DNA of 64,000 bases. It comes from Acidimicrobiaceae bacterium. Its GTDB lineage: Bacteria; Actinomycetota; Acidimicrobiia; Acidimicrobiales; Aldehydirespiratoraceae. Position 1 is the first letter of the stretch; each line of letters begins with the position of its first letter. This document shows, piece after piece, positions 32,082 to 40,459 of the stretch. The notes under the pieces are model-generated. The model saw only the letters and a list, made by a program, of their open reading frames with translations. It did no database searches and was not told the origin of the DNA. Where the stretch lies: positions 263,419 through 327,418 of the forward strand of contig VYFQ01000024.1 of assembly GCA_009842325.1 (NCBI GenBank), read 5' to 3'. The translations under genes were made by a program, and so were the position numbers.

Positions 32082-33935
32082 TCAGCGCTCGTCGATTACG
32101 TCCAGGAGGGCTCGGAGTTTGTACGCCGTCTCGGTGAGCTCCTCCGTCGGCAGGGAGTCGGCTACGATTCCGGCCCCGGCGAAGAGGCAAGCTCCCTCCG
32201 GCCCGGTCAGCGCGCAACGCAGCGCGACCCCCATCTCGCCGTTGCCGTCGAGGTCGCACCATCCCACCGGGGCCGCATACCAGCCCCGGTCGAAGCCCTC
32301 ATGGCGGGCGATGAACTCCAGGGAGGCGCCAGTGGGGGCGCCCCCTACGGCTGCGGTGGGATGCAACACGCCCGCGGCCCGCAGCACATCCATGTCGCTC
32401 GCTCCGGTCCGCCGGCGCTGCACTTCCGCGGTGATGGGCGTGTGCAGGTGCTGGACACTATTGAGGCGCATCAGTCCCGGCTCGGCCGGCGCCGGGTCCA
32501 CCAGACCCAGACCGGTCAGCGCCGCGGTGATGCCGTCCACCACGAAGCGGTGCTCGGACCGATTCTTGGCCGAGGCCAGAAGTCCGGCGGCGAGGCGCTC
32601 ATCCGCTTCGGAGGTGTCGCCCCGGGGGGCGGTTCCGGCCAGAGCGACGGTCTGCAGCCGTGAGCCGTCGAGCGTGACGAGTTCCTCGGGCGTAGCCCCC
32701 AGGAAGGTGGTCTCGCCGACTGAGAACGCAAAGGTCGCGCAGGCCGGGTTGCGCTGCCGGAGGCGGTCGAGGACCGCGACCACGTCGAGGCCCCGATCGA
32801 GCATGAGTGTCCGGGCCAGCACAACCTTGTGGAAGGCGCCCCTGCCGATGGCGGCGACGGCTTCGGAGACGAGAGCCTCGTAGTAGTCGTCACGGTCGCA
32901 CTCCACCGAAGCCGCAGCCCAATCGGCCCGGCCGGCAGTAGCCGGCAGGGGCTCCGCCTCGAAGGCTGCCAGTTGCCGCTCCAGCACGGCCTCCGCGGCT
33001 GCTTCGTCGCCGTCGGGGCCGACCCGGGTGGCGGCCAGCACCCAGGTGCCGTCTTCACGATCGATCACGGTCAGCTCGGGAAGCACCATCCGGCAGTCTC
33101 CGAACCCTCGCCAGGACGGTCCCCGGTGCGGACTCCCCCGATCGTTCGCGCTGTGCGGCTGCGAGTCGTTGCCTGCGGCTTCCCTGTTCGCAGCGAACGA
33201 GAACCCGCCTACCAGCACCGGGGCCGGCCCTTCTGACGGCACCTCGCGCCGGATCCGGGCCGCGAGCACGGCCCGAGCCGCCGAAGCGGCCGAGAACCGG
33301 TCATTACCCGTCGGCTCGATGGCCTCGACCTCCCCGATGGCCGCCAAGCCCACGCCTTGGTCCGGCCGCAGCCACACGGCGCGCAGGCGGTCGGCACCGG
33401 CTGAGGCGTAGACCGCGAGCGGGTCGACGCGCCTGTCGAGGCGTCGTGTCCTGACGAGGACAGCGCCGGCCGCGATGGCAGGGTCGTCGGCTACGCGGGC
33501 CATGGCCCTGGCCCACAGGGTCCTCTCGAAATGGCCGACCACGAGCTTGGTGGCCACCGGGACCAGCCGGTTCACGCTGGCGACCAGGGCGGCCCGGTCG
33601 GGGCTGTCCCGCTTGATGTGGCGTTTGAGCAGGTCTATGGCATCGTCGATCAAGTTCTCGACGTTGGTGACGTGGCGCATGGCCAGGGCGGCCAGCTCCT
33701 CGATGGCCACGCCCTCGCCGACCAAGGTACGGGCCGCGGCCAGTACGTCGACGTCGTCGGAGCCGAAGAGCTCGCCTTCAGAGCCGTTGTCCAGAGGCGC
33801 CAGCAGACCGGCGTCTATCACGAGGTCGACGACGAAGGCGGGTACGTCGGCCCGTTCGGCGAGCTCCGCCCGGTCGAGCAGGAGACCGGTTTGATCGGCT
33901 TCGGCCGCGGCGGCGCTGTCTGGCACGTCCACCAT
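32082..33935 (-). CDS. menF: Isochorismate synthase MenF with N-terminal MerR-like DNA-binding domain
   Basis: 617 residues, against about 430-460 for usual isochorismate synthases. From about residue 163 to the end it is a complete chorismate-binding enzyme: FHKVVLART (catalytic Lys), GATPEELV, ALAGTAPRG, the LHTPITAEV His, HPTAAVGG, and the Mg-binding C-terminus AGAGIVADSLPTEE. Residues 20-150 are extra: a winged-HTH pattern of the MerR type (DRAELAERADVPAFVVDLVI, then DAGLLAP and SDDVDVLAAARTLV) and a helical stretch. The frame is uninterrupted. The DNA-binding role is inferred; separate translation of the enzyme from an internal GTG is an alternative. First gene of the men cluster. Confidence 0.85.
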   Translation of the reverse strand: MVDVPDSAAAAEADQTGLLLDRAELAERADVPAFVVDLVIDAGLLAPLDNGSEGELFGSDDVDVLAAARTLVGEGVAIEELAALAMRHVTNVENLIDDAIDLLKRHIKRDSPDRAALVASVNRLVPVATKLVVGHFERTLWARAMARVADDPAIAAGAVLVRTRRLDRRVDPLAVYASAGADRLRAVWLRPDQGVGLAAIGEVEAIEPTGNDRFSAASAARAVLAARIRREVPSEGPAPVLVGGFSFAANREAAGNDSQPHSANDRGSPHRGPSWRGFGDCRMVLPELTVIDREDGTWVLAATRVGPDGDEAAAEAVLERQLAAFEAEPLPATAGRADWAAASVECDRDDYYEALVSEAVAAIGRGAFHKVVLARTLMLDRGLDVVAVLDRLRQRNPACATFAFSVGETTFLGATPEELVTLDGSRLQTVALAGTAPRGDTSEADERLAAGLLASAKNRSEHRFVVDGITAALTGLGLVDPAPAEPGLMRLNSVQHLHTPITAEVQRRRTGASDMDVLRAAGVLHPTAAVGGAPTGASLEFIARHEGFDRGWYAAPVGWCDLDGNGEMGVALRCALTGPEGACLFAGAGIVADSLPTEELTETAYKLRALLDVIDER

Positions 33936-33998
33936 GCTACGAGTCCCGGCTCGGAGCCGACCGTAGCGGCCCACCCGGCCGGTCACCGGTCACCGGGA

Positions 33999-34004
33999 TA
34001 GAGT
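33999..34004 (+). promoter_or_regulatory. -10 element of the DUF2269-like gene (leaderless start)
   Basis: TAGAGT lies exactly six bases before the ATG at 34011, so transcription should begin at the start codon. It sits in the gap shared with the divergent menF gene. Confidence 0.55.
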
Positions 34005-34010
34005 CGGCCC

Positions 34011-34466
34011 ATGGTCTTCGCTGCGGGCACCACCGCCTACAACATCGTCGAGTTGCTCCACGTTCTCACGGTCCTGGTGGCGCTCGCCCCGGTGTTCGTC
34101 CATCCGCTGCTGCGCAAGCAGATGCAGTCGGCGGGCGGCTCCGCTCACCAGCAGCTGGTCGTGGCCATGGCGTCCAACGCACGCCGCCTGTACGGACCGG
34201 CGCTGATCGTGGCCGGCCTCCTCGGCATCGCCCTCGTCGAGATGTCGGAGGACGCGATCTCAATGACGGACGGCTGGGTGATCGCCGCCATCGTGATCTG
34301 GGTGGTGATGAACGGCGTCCTTCACGGCATGATCCGGCCCGCCCTCAAGGCCCAGGGCATCGAGGGGCCGTCGCCGGCGACGGACAAGCGCCTGGAGGTG
34401 GGATCGGCCCTGCTGTCGATCGGGTTCACGGTCCAGCTGATCCTGATGATCTGGCAGCCCGGCTGA
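34011..34466 (+). CDS. DUF2269-like integral membrane protein
   Basis: 151 residues with four hydrophobic helices (about 8-30, 60-80, 90-110, 126-148). The N-terminal YNIVELLHVLTVLVALAP matches the start of DUF2269 proteins, whose conserved His in LLH suggests a role with a haem or metal in the membrane. No function is established. Divergent from menF and convergent with the YibE/F gene, it is a single-gene unit bounded by a strong hairpin. Confidence 0.72.
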   Translation: MVFAAGTTAYNIVELLHVLTVLVALAPVFVHPLLRKQMQSAGGSAHQQLVVAMASNARRLYGPALIVAGLLGIALVEMSEDAISMTDGWVIAAIVIWVVMNGVLHGMIRPALKAQGIEGPSPATDKRLEVGSALLSIGFTVQLILMIWQPG

Positions 34467-34486
34467 GCAACCTGGGCGCACTCCAC

Positions 34487-34535
34487 GAACTTCAGTGGGT
34501 TAACCACCTCTGTGGTGGTTAAGTGCTTGAAGTTC
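34487..34535. terminator. Two-tier hairpin between convergent genes, likely bidirectional terminator
   Basis: Outer arms GAACTTCA (34487-34494) and TGAAGTTC (34528-34535) enclose a second perfect stem, TTAACCACC (34500-34508) and GGTGGTTAA (34514-34522), with the loop TCTGT. It lies 20 bases past the plus-strand stop and nine bases past the minus-strand stop, so it can serve both transcripts. It is AT-richer than its surroundings. Confidence 0.75.
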
Positions 34536-34544
34536 AGGACCGCT

Positions 34545-35840
34545 TCACCATTCGGGCTCGTCCTGGTCGGGAGCGAAGTCCGCCCATCGAGGCTCGGGGT
34601 CGGGCTCGGCTGATTCGGGAGTGCCGACTTCCGGGGTGCTGGCACCGGCCTTCACCAGCGCGGCCAGCACGGTCGTGACCGGTACGGCTGCGACCAGGCC
34701 AAGCGAGCCGCACAGCGTCCGGACGATCTCCACCGCGATCAGTTCGGAGTTGGCCACCATGGCCAGCGACTGGTCCGACACGGCGAACAGCAGCACCAGC
34801 GGCAGGCCCGCGCCGGCGTAGGCGAGCAGCAGCGTGTTGACGGTGGCCGCTATGTGCTCCCGCCCCACCCTGATACCCGAGGCGATGAGTTCGCTTCTGG
34901 GTAGCTGGGGGCTGTGGTGGCGCAGCTCTGCGACGGCGGCCACCTGGGTGACGGTCACGTCGTCGAGCGCTCCCAGCGCGCCGATGATGGCCCCGCCCAG
35001 CAGCAGCGAGGCCAGGTCGACGTCGCCGGCGATCAGGGGCAGGGTCAGGCCCTCCTCTGTCGCCAGACCGGTGAATTCGGCGAGCCCGAAAAAGACCCAC
35101 GACAGCCCGAGGGTGAGCCCAAGAGACGCAAGAGTGCCGGCAAGAGCCACGGTGGTGCGCGTGTTGAGGCCGTGGGTGACATACAGGCCCACGAAGGCGA
35201 TCACCGCGGCGGCTACCACCGCCACGAGCACCGGATGGTTGCCGTCGAGCACGGAAGGAGCGACGAAGGCGACCAGCACCCCCAGCGTGGCGGCCATCCC
35301 CACCAGGGCCATGGCGCCTCGCAGGCGCCCGAGGGCCACGACCACCATCGCGAACAGCCCGGCGAGCCAGACCAGCGGCGTGCGGCGGTCGCGGTCGACA
35401 AAGAAGTAGTAGTCGTTGGAGTCCTCGTAGCCGACGATCACCTTGTCGCCCGGCGAGATGCGGATGGATGTGCGGTCGTAGGTGAGGTTGAACTCGGGCA
35501 GGGCAGCCTGGGTTCCCGCGTTGGCGCCTTCGTCGACGCGCACGGTGATGGTCCTGCACGCCTGCGGGTCGTCGGGCGACGAGTAGCTGCACACCCGGTC
35601 GGCGACCTCGGTGACGGTGGCCGTCAGGCGCTGGTAGGCGAGGCCGATCTCGTCCGCCCGCTCCTGGGCGGCGTCCCGGCCCTCGCCGGTGGGCCACAGC
35701 AGGACGAGTCCGACGACGGCGGCCACACCGGCCAGCCCGACGAAGACGAGCACCGACACGAGCACCCGGTCGCTCCGCCATGCCTGCCAGCCGCTCTTGA
35801 GGCCGAGGCCTGGCCGATGCCGATGCGAGCCGCGCCCCAT
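34545..35840 (-). CDS. YibE/F family membrane protein
   Basis: About 431 residues. A basic N-terminus and one helix (about 27-52) lead to an extracytoplasmic beta-rich domain of around 120 residues, then seven or eight helices. The loop GALGALDDVTVTQ and the GVLVAF and GLALP-type helices are typical of YibE/F proteins, which have no known activity. The start is uncertain: ATGs lie at 35867, 35846 and 35840. The last is chosen because a CATAAT -10 lies seven bases before it, as at other leaderless starts here. The C-terminal tail is acidic and Pro-rich. Confidence 0.8.
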   Translation of the reverse strand: MGRGSHRHRPGLGLKSGWQAWRSDRVLVSVLVFVGLAGVAAVVGLVLLWPTGEGRDAAQERADEIGLAYQRLTATVTEVADRVCSYSSPDDPQACRTITVRVDEGANAGTQAALPEFNLTYDRTSIRISPGDKVIVGYEDSNDYYFFVDRDRRTPLVWLAGLFAMVVVALGRLRGAMALVGMAATLGVLVAFVAPSVLDGNHPVLVAVVAAAVIAFVGLYVTHGLNTRTTVALAGTLASLGLTLGLSWVFFGLAEFTGLATEEGLTLPLIAGDVDLASLLLGGAIIGALGALDDVTVTQVAAVAELRHHSPQLPRSELIASGIRVGREHIAATVNTLLLAYAGAGLPLVLLFAVSDQSLAMVANSELIAVEIVRTLCGSLGLVAAVPVTTVLAALVKAGASTPEVGTPESAEPDPEPRWADFAPDQDEPEW

Positions 35841-35847
35841 GGGCATG

Positions 35848-35853
35848 ATTATG
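35848..35853 (-). promoter_or_regulatory. -10 element of the YibE/F gene
   Basis: CATAAT on the minus strand, seven bases before the ATG at 35840. It argues for the shortest of three possible starts. Confidence 0.4.
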
Positions 35854-35900
35854 GCCGCGATTAGCATCGGCAGGTCGCAGCACCTGGGAGGCGCACGGCG

Positions 35901-36947
35901 ATGAGCGAGTTTCCTGAACTGGGCTTCTATGCGCTGGCCGGCGAGGCCGCCAGCTCACGGGATCTGCTGCAGGAGGTGCGGGACGGCGAGGCGTTGGGAC
36001 TGGGAACGGTGTTCATATCCGAGCGCTACAACAAGAAAGAGGTGGCCGCGCAGTGCGGGGCGGCGGCCGCAGTCTCCGAGACGATCACCATCTCGACGGG
36101 CGTCACCAATAGCAACACTCGCCATCCGCTGGTCACCGCCGGGTTCGCCCGCACCATGCAAAGCCTCACCGGCGGACGCTTCGTCCTAGGCATCGGCCGA
36201 GGTGTCCCGCTGCTGCAGACCGTGATGGGCATCAACCACATCACGACGGCCGAGATGGAGGACTTCGCCGGGCTGATGCGCCGGCTGTTCCGGGGCGAGT
36301 CAGTGGTGAACCACGACGGACCGGCCGGGCGCTACCCGTACCTGCGCCTCGATACGTCACTCGACGAGCACCTGCCCATGAGCCTCGCCGCCTTCGGTGA
36401 GAACACGCTGCGGCTCGCCGGCCGCTGCTTCGACGAGGTGATCCTGCACACCTACTTCACCGACGAGACGGTGGTGCGCTGCGTGGAGACGGTGCGGTCC
36501 GCGGCCGAGCATGCCGGCCGCGATCCGTCGGAGGTGCGGGTGTGGTCCTGCTTCGCCACCGTCGGCGACCACCTGCCCTACGAGGCCCGAATGATGAAGA
36601 CGGTGGGGCGGCTGGCCACCTACCTGCAGGGCTACGGCGAGTTGCTGGTGAACACCAACCGATGGGACCTGACCGCACTCCAGCGATTCCGGGAGCACCC
36701 GGTGGTGTCGACCCGCCGGGGAGCGATCGACGCCGGAGCCACGACGGAGGAACTCGAGCAACTGGCCGAGGTCATCCCCGAGGAGTGGCTCGCCCCCGCA
36801 GCCACCGGCACGCCCGAACAGTGCGCCCAGGCGGTGCAACACCAACTCGACCTCGGCTGCGACGCCGTCATCATGCACGGCGCCACCCCACAAGAGCTGG
36901 AGCCAGTCCTAGCCGCCTACCGGGGGCTGCCGCGCCGCTCCCACTGA
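35901..36947 (+). CDS. LLM-class oxidoreductase, probably F420-dependent (TIGR03857-like)
   Basis: 348 residues with a luciferase-like TIM barrel. Family features are the N-terminal YALAGEAASSRDLLQE, the VTNSNTRHPLVTAGFA strand region, and GGRFVLGIGRG, which binds the cofactor phosphate. The overall pattern matches the mycobacterial MSMEG_2249-type group expected to use reduced F420. The substrate is unknown. GGGAGG precedes the ATG at a good distance. The YdeI-type gene follows after nine bases, so the two are probably co-transcribed. Confidence 0.83.
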   Translation: MSEFPELGFYALAGEAASSRDLLQEVRDGEALGLGTVFISERYNKKEVAAQCGAAAAVSETITISTGVTNSNTRHPLVTAGFARTMQSLTGGRFVLGIGRGVPLLQTVMGINHITTAEMEDFAGLMRRLFRGESVVNHDGPAGRYPYLRLDTSLDEHLPMSLAAFGENTLRLAGRCFDEVILHTYFTDETVVRCVETVRSAAEHAGRDPSEVRVWSCFATVGDHLPYEARMMKTVGRLATYLQGYGELLVNTNRWDLTALQRFREHPVVSTRRGAIDAGATTEELEQLAEVIPEEWLAPAATGTPEQCAQAVQHQLDLGCDAVIMHGATPQELEPVLAAYRGLPRRSH

Positions 36948-36956
36948 CTCCGGTCG

Positions 36957-37472
36957 ATGAACTCCGCTGAGATGGCCGAAGACCTCAAGGAGGGTGAGCA
37001 TCGGTTTGTGGGAGTGCTCTACGAGCTGCCGTCGAACTACCCGCACATCATGAACGTGGCTCTGGATGTTCCCGCGGTCGTGTCCGATGCGTTCGGTGTG
37101 CGGGGTCATGTGCCGGTCGTGGGCACTGCCGATGAGGCGGAGTTGACTGCGACCCTTGTGCCGGTCGGCGGTGGGCGACACCGGCTGTTCCTCAACGCCG
37201 CGGTCCGGGATGCCATCGGCAAGGGCGCCGGTGACTCGGTGGAGATCCGGATCCGGCTCGACCGCAGCGATCGCACGCCCGAGACTCCGGCGGACCTGCG
37301 GGAGGCTCTGGCGGAGGATGGTGCGTCATCGGCATGGGCGGCGCTTGCGCCGTCGAGGCGCAAGGAGTGCCTGGTGTGGCTGGCCGACGCTAAGCGGGAC
37401 CATACCCGTGCCGCTCGCATCGGCCGCATTGTGCAGACCGCCCTCACCGAGGGCACGCCTCGTCTGGGATAG
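36957..37472 (+). CDS. DUF1905 plus YdeI/OmpD-associated domain protein
   Basis: 171 residues in two parts. Residues 10-100 form a DUF1905 beta-barrel-like domain (FNAAV-type LFLNAAVRDAIGKGAGD block), and about 112-165 the YdeI helical repeat (SRRKECLVWLADAKRDHTRAARI). Proteins of this kind are linked to bacteriocin or stress tolerance, but their mechanism is unknown. It follows the F420-type oxidoreductase gene by nine bases. The 3' end is eight bases from the convergent cupin gene. Confidence 0.82.
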   Translation: MNSAEMAEDLKEGEHRFVGVLYELPSNYPHIMNVALDVPAVVSDAFGVRGHVPVVGTADEAELTATLVPVGGGRHRLFLNAAVRDAIGKGAGDSVEIRIRLDRSDRTPETPADLREALAEDGASSAWAALAPSRRKECLVWLADAKRDHTRAARIGRIVQTALTEGTPRLG

Positions 37473-37480
37473 CGGACGGC

Positions 37481-38077
37481 TCAGGTCCGGCCGGGGCGGG
37501 CTTCGACTATCTGGCTGTCGTCGTCGTAGACCTGCCATTGGCCGCTCGGGGCGTGCCAGAACAGGCGGCCGGTCAGCCGTTCGAGCGCGAGGCCGTAGCA
37601 GTGGAAGTTGGTGGCCGCGCCCTGGATGTGGATCGAGTGCACGTCGTCGTGGAGCATCGCCACACCGGTGCCCCGCTCGACCATCACCTCGTGCTGCACC
37701 TCAGGCTCGTCTCCGCCTGCGCACGGGCCGTACAGGCGGTTCAGCTCCTGGCCGCGCATCCCCACGATCACCGCCCAGGTCCTGTGCTCATGCGGTGGTG
37801 CCGACGTTCCGTCGCCCACGCACTGGACGTACAGCGCCAGCTCGTCGTGGTCGTTCTGCGCGATCCGGTAGCTCACTGAGGCGCCCGGAGCATCCGGGGG
37901 CGGGAAGTCCTCGTCGCCGAACAGGTCGTCGCGCTCGGCCAGTTGCAGCAGCCGCTCCTTGATGCGCTCCACCCCGGCCCGGTCGATGCCGCCGTACTCG
38001 CGGCCGTGGGCGTCGATCTTGGCGATGTCCTCCATGGCGTCGGCCACCGCTGCGGCCCGCTCGGCTGCCCGGTCCAT
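37481..38077 (-). CDS. Cupin protein of the cysteine-dioxygenase-like superfamily
   Basis: 198 residues from the ATG at 38077, which has a perfect AAGGAGG ribosome binding site. An N-terminal helical segment (1-60) leads to a beta-barrel with PPHEHRTWAVIVG (about 94-106), two metal-binding His, and a third His in LHDDVHSIH. The pattern fits a three-His iron centre as in thiol dioxygenases; the Cys/Tyr crosslink site of true cysteine dioxygenase is not apparent. The substrate is unknown. Its start lies 55 bases from the divergent Nudix fusion gene. Confidence 0.72.
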   Translation of the reverse strand: MDRAAERAAAVADAMEDIAKIDAHGREYGGIDRAGVERIKERLLQLAERDDLFGDEDFPPPDAPGASVSYRIAQNDHDELALYVQCVGDGTSAPPHEHRTWAVIVGMRGQELNRLYGPCAGGDEPEVQHEVMVERGTGVAMLHDDVHSIHIQGAATNFHCYGLALERLTGRLFWHAPSGQWQVYDDDSQIVEARPGRT

Positions 38078-38132
38078 CTCGCTAACGCCTCCTTCGGGCC
38101 AAGACCCGATGCGGCCTATTGTCGGGACCATT

Positions 38133-39401
38133 ATGGCAAGCAAGAGAAGCGCCGGCCTGATACTTCACCGACGGAACGCCGACGGTGTGGTCGAAGTGCT
38201 GCTGGTGCATCCCGGCGGGCCGTTCTGGGCCGGCAAGGATGCCCACGCTTGGTCGATCCCCAAGGGCGAGTACGTCGAGGGCGAGGACGTCGAGACGGTG
38301 GCCCTGCGGGAGTTCGAGGAGGAGTTGGGATCGCCGCCGCCGGAAGGGTCGAGGCTCTTCCTGGGTGAATTCGGCCCGCCCAGCCGCAAACGGATCAGCG
38401 CATGGGCGCTCGAGGCGGACTTCGACGCCACGCACACGGTCAGCAACACCTTCGAGCTCGAATGGCCACCCGGCTCGGGCCAGGTCCGCGAGTACCCGGA
38501 GGTGGACAAGGCGGCGTGGTGGACCATGGATGCGGCTCAGACGAAGCTGCACAAGGGTCAGTTGCCGCTGCTCGACGCCTTGGCCGAGGTCCTCGACGAC
38601 GGCGGCGCTGGGACGCTTAGCACCAGCCGAGCGGGCCTGGCCCGGCGGGCACGGCTGGCGATCCGGTCCGGGAAGCACGCCGGACCCACCGCTCATCTGG
38701 CCCCGGGATGCGTGCAGGCCAACCTCGTGGTGCTTCCACGGGCGGTGGCCTCCGACTTCGTGACGTTCGCGGCCCGCAATCCGAAGCCTTGTCCCATCGT
38801 GGAGGTGGTGGAGCAAGGTACGGAAGCCGTGCGCTCGGCACCGGGCAGCGACCTGCGCACCGACGTGCCCCGGTACCGGCTGTTCGTCGACGGTGTCCAC
38901 ACCGGCTCGGCCACCGACGCCACCGGCTGGTGGCGTGACGACCTGGTGTCAGTGCTGCTGGGATGCAGCTTCAGCTTCGAGGCGGCCCTGATGCGGGCGG
39001 GGCTGCCCGTGCGCCACGTCGAGCAGAGCTGCAACGTGCCCATGTACATCACGAACCGCCAATGCGAGCCGGCCGGGGACTTCGCCGGCCCCCTAGTCGT
39101 GTCGATGCGACCCATGCCCGCCGGGTCAGCCGATCAAGCCCGGCGAATTACCGAGGCTTACCCGCAGGCCCACGGTGGCCCGGTCCACATAGGCGATCCT
39201 GCCGACTTGGGCATAGATGATCTGCACGCCCCCGACTTCGGCGACGCCGTGGACATCCACGACGGCGAGGTGCCCATGTTCTGGGCGTGCGGCGTGACCC
39301 CGCAGCTGGCCATCGCCAACGCCGCCCCCGAGATCGCCATCACTCACGAGCCCGGCCACATGTTCATCACAGACCTGCCCGCCGACCTGAGGTCCGCGTA
39401 G
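38133..39401 (+). CDS. Fusion of Nudix hydrolase and DUF1445/D-glutamate cyclase-like domain
   Basis: 422 residues. Residues 1-155 are a full Nudix domain with a perfect Nudix box (GX5EX7REUXEEXGU) at 45-67 and the HPGGPFWAGKDAHAWSIPKG stretch of a common actinobacterial subgroup. Residues 172-422 are a full DUF1445 protein: LAPGCVQANLVVL, NPKPCP, DVPRYRLFVDG, LLGCSFSFE, HIGDP, ITHEPGHMF. That family includes the mammalian D-glutamate cyclase and bacterial YcsI. Both are normally separate proteins. The frame is continuous and no internal ribosome binding site is seen. A D-amino-acid or lactam compound linked to a nucleotide would explain the pairing, but this is speculation. Confidence 0.85.
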   Translation: MASKRSAGLILHRRNADGVVEVLLVHPGGPFWAGKDAHAWSIPKGEYVEGEDVETVALREFEEELGSPPPEGSRLFLGEFGPPSRKRISAWALEADFDATHTVSNTFELEWPPGSGQVREYPEVDKAAWWTMDAAQTKLHKGQLPLLDALAEVLDDGGAGTLSTSRAGLARRARLAIRSGKHAGPTAHLAPGCVQANLVVLPRAVASDFVTFAARNPKPCPIVEVVEQGTEAVRSAPGSDLRTDVPRYRLFVDGVHTGSATDATGWWRDDLVSVLLGCSFSFEAALMRAGLPVRHVEQSCNVPMYITNRQCEPAGDFAGPLVVSMRPMPAGSADQARRITEAYPQAHGGPVHIGDPADLGIDDLHAPDFGDAVDIHDGEVPMFWACGVTPQLAIANAAPEIAITHEPGHMFITDLPADLRSA

Positions 39402-39408
39402 TGGGCCC

Positions 39409-40422
39409 TCAGGCGTAGGTAGTCGTCTTCTCGATCATCAGGCGGATCCACTCGCCCGAGGTGACCGGTTCGTGGCGAGGCGGATCGTCGGGCGAGGTGC
39501 ATGTCGGGATGCACTCGATGAGGGCGTCGTAGGCGGGCTGGTGGAAGAAGGCGACCGAGATACGGTCGCCGGTGACTCTGTCCGGCACGACCACCCGATG
39601 CAGGGTGGACACCCAGCGGTCGTTGGTCCATGCCGCCATCAGGTCGCCCAGGTTGACCACGAACGAGCCGGGCACCGAGGGCACGTCCTCCCAGTTGCCT
39701 TCCGGTGACAGGATCTGCAGGCCCGGCTGGCCGTCGTGGTACAGGATCGTGAGGCTGCCCCAGTCCGTGTGAGGCCCCCGCCGGTACTGACCCGGCAGTG
39801 GCGGCTCCTGCAGAGCCGGGTAGTGAAGGACGGCGAGGCCGGTGATGTGCTCGGCGATCTTGTCGTCGAACCAGTGCTCATCCAGGTCCAGCGCAAGCGC
39901 CATCAGCCCCATCAGCTTGGCGGCCAGGTCCTCCAGCATCCCGTAGCACGCGGTGAGGGCCTCCCGGAAGTCGGGGACCCTCTCGGGATCGGGCCAAACG
40001 TTGGGCGCGAAGAACGCCGACCTTCCCTCGTCCTGCCCCTCCCGGAGGCCGGCCCGGACGGCGGCCGCCGGGTCGTCGAAGCGGCCGACGGTGTAGAGCT
40101 CGGAGAGGTCAGGCGGGGTCACTTCGTCATGGGCAAGCGCCAGAGTTGAACTCCTCAGCGGCACATAGCCCCGCAGGTTGTCCGACGCTCGGCCCCAGGC
40201 CATCTTCTCGTCCAGGGGCAGCGCAAACAGTCGGCGCGAGGCGGCGTCCACCCTCCGCACCAGATCGTCCGCAACGCCGTGGCCGGTGATCACTAAGAAG
40301 CCCACGTCCTCGCAGGCCCGCCGGATGGCCTCCACGACCTCGCCGCGCTGCGGTCCCGGTTCGAACGCACCGGACAGGTCGACCAGCGGCACCCGGGATA
40401 CGACTCCGGTTGGAACTGTCAC
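39409..40422 (-). CDS. Isopenicillin-N-synthase-like 2-oxoglutarate/Fe(II) dioxygenase (copy 1)
   Basis: 337 residues from the GTG at 40422. The N-terminal DIOX_N part (VPLVDLSGAFEPG) leads to the jelly-roll core with iron ligands His218, Asp220 (GPHTDWGS) and His275 (STLHRVV), and Arg-x-Ser (RISVAFF) for the 2-oxoglutarate carboxylate. It is about two-thirds identical to the copy at 40955-41950; the part after residue 65, which would form the substrate lid, differs most. Relatives include fungal thymine 7-hydroxylase. It is last in the cluster with the deaminase and binding protein. Confidence 0.88.
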   Translation of the reverse strand: MTVPTGVVSRVPLVDLSGAFEPGPQRGEVVEAIRRACEDVGFLVITGHGVADDLVRRVDAASRRLFALPLDEKMAWGRASDNLRGYVPLRSSTLALAHDEVTPPDLSELYTVGRFDDPAAAVRAGLREGQDEGRSAFFAPNVWPDPERVPDFREALTACYGMLEDLAAKLMGLMALALDLDEHWFDDKIAEHITGLAVLHYPALQEPPLPGQYRRGPHTDWGSLTILYHDGQPGLQILSPEGNWEDVPSVPGSFVVNLGDLMAAWTNDRWVSTLHRVVVPDRVTGDRISVAFFHQPAYDALIECIPTCTSPDDPPRHEPVTSGEWIRLMIEKTTTYA

Positions 40423-40459
40423 AGCCTGCGCACACCCCTTGCCGTCGCCTGGTGCCAGA

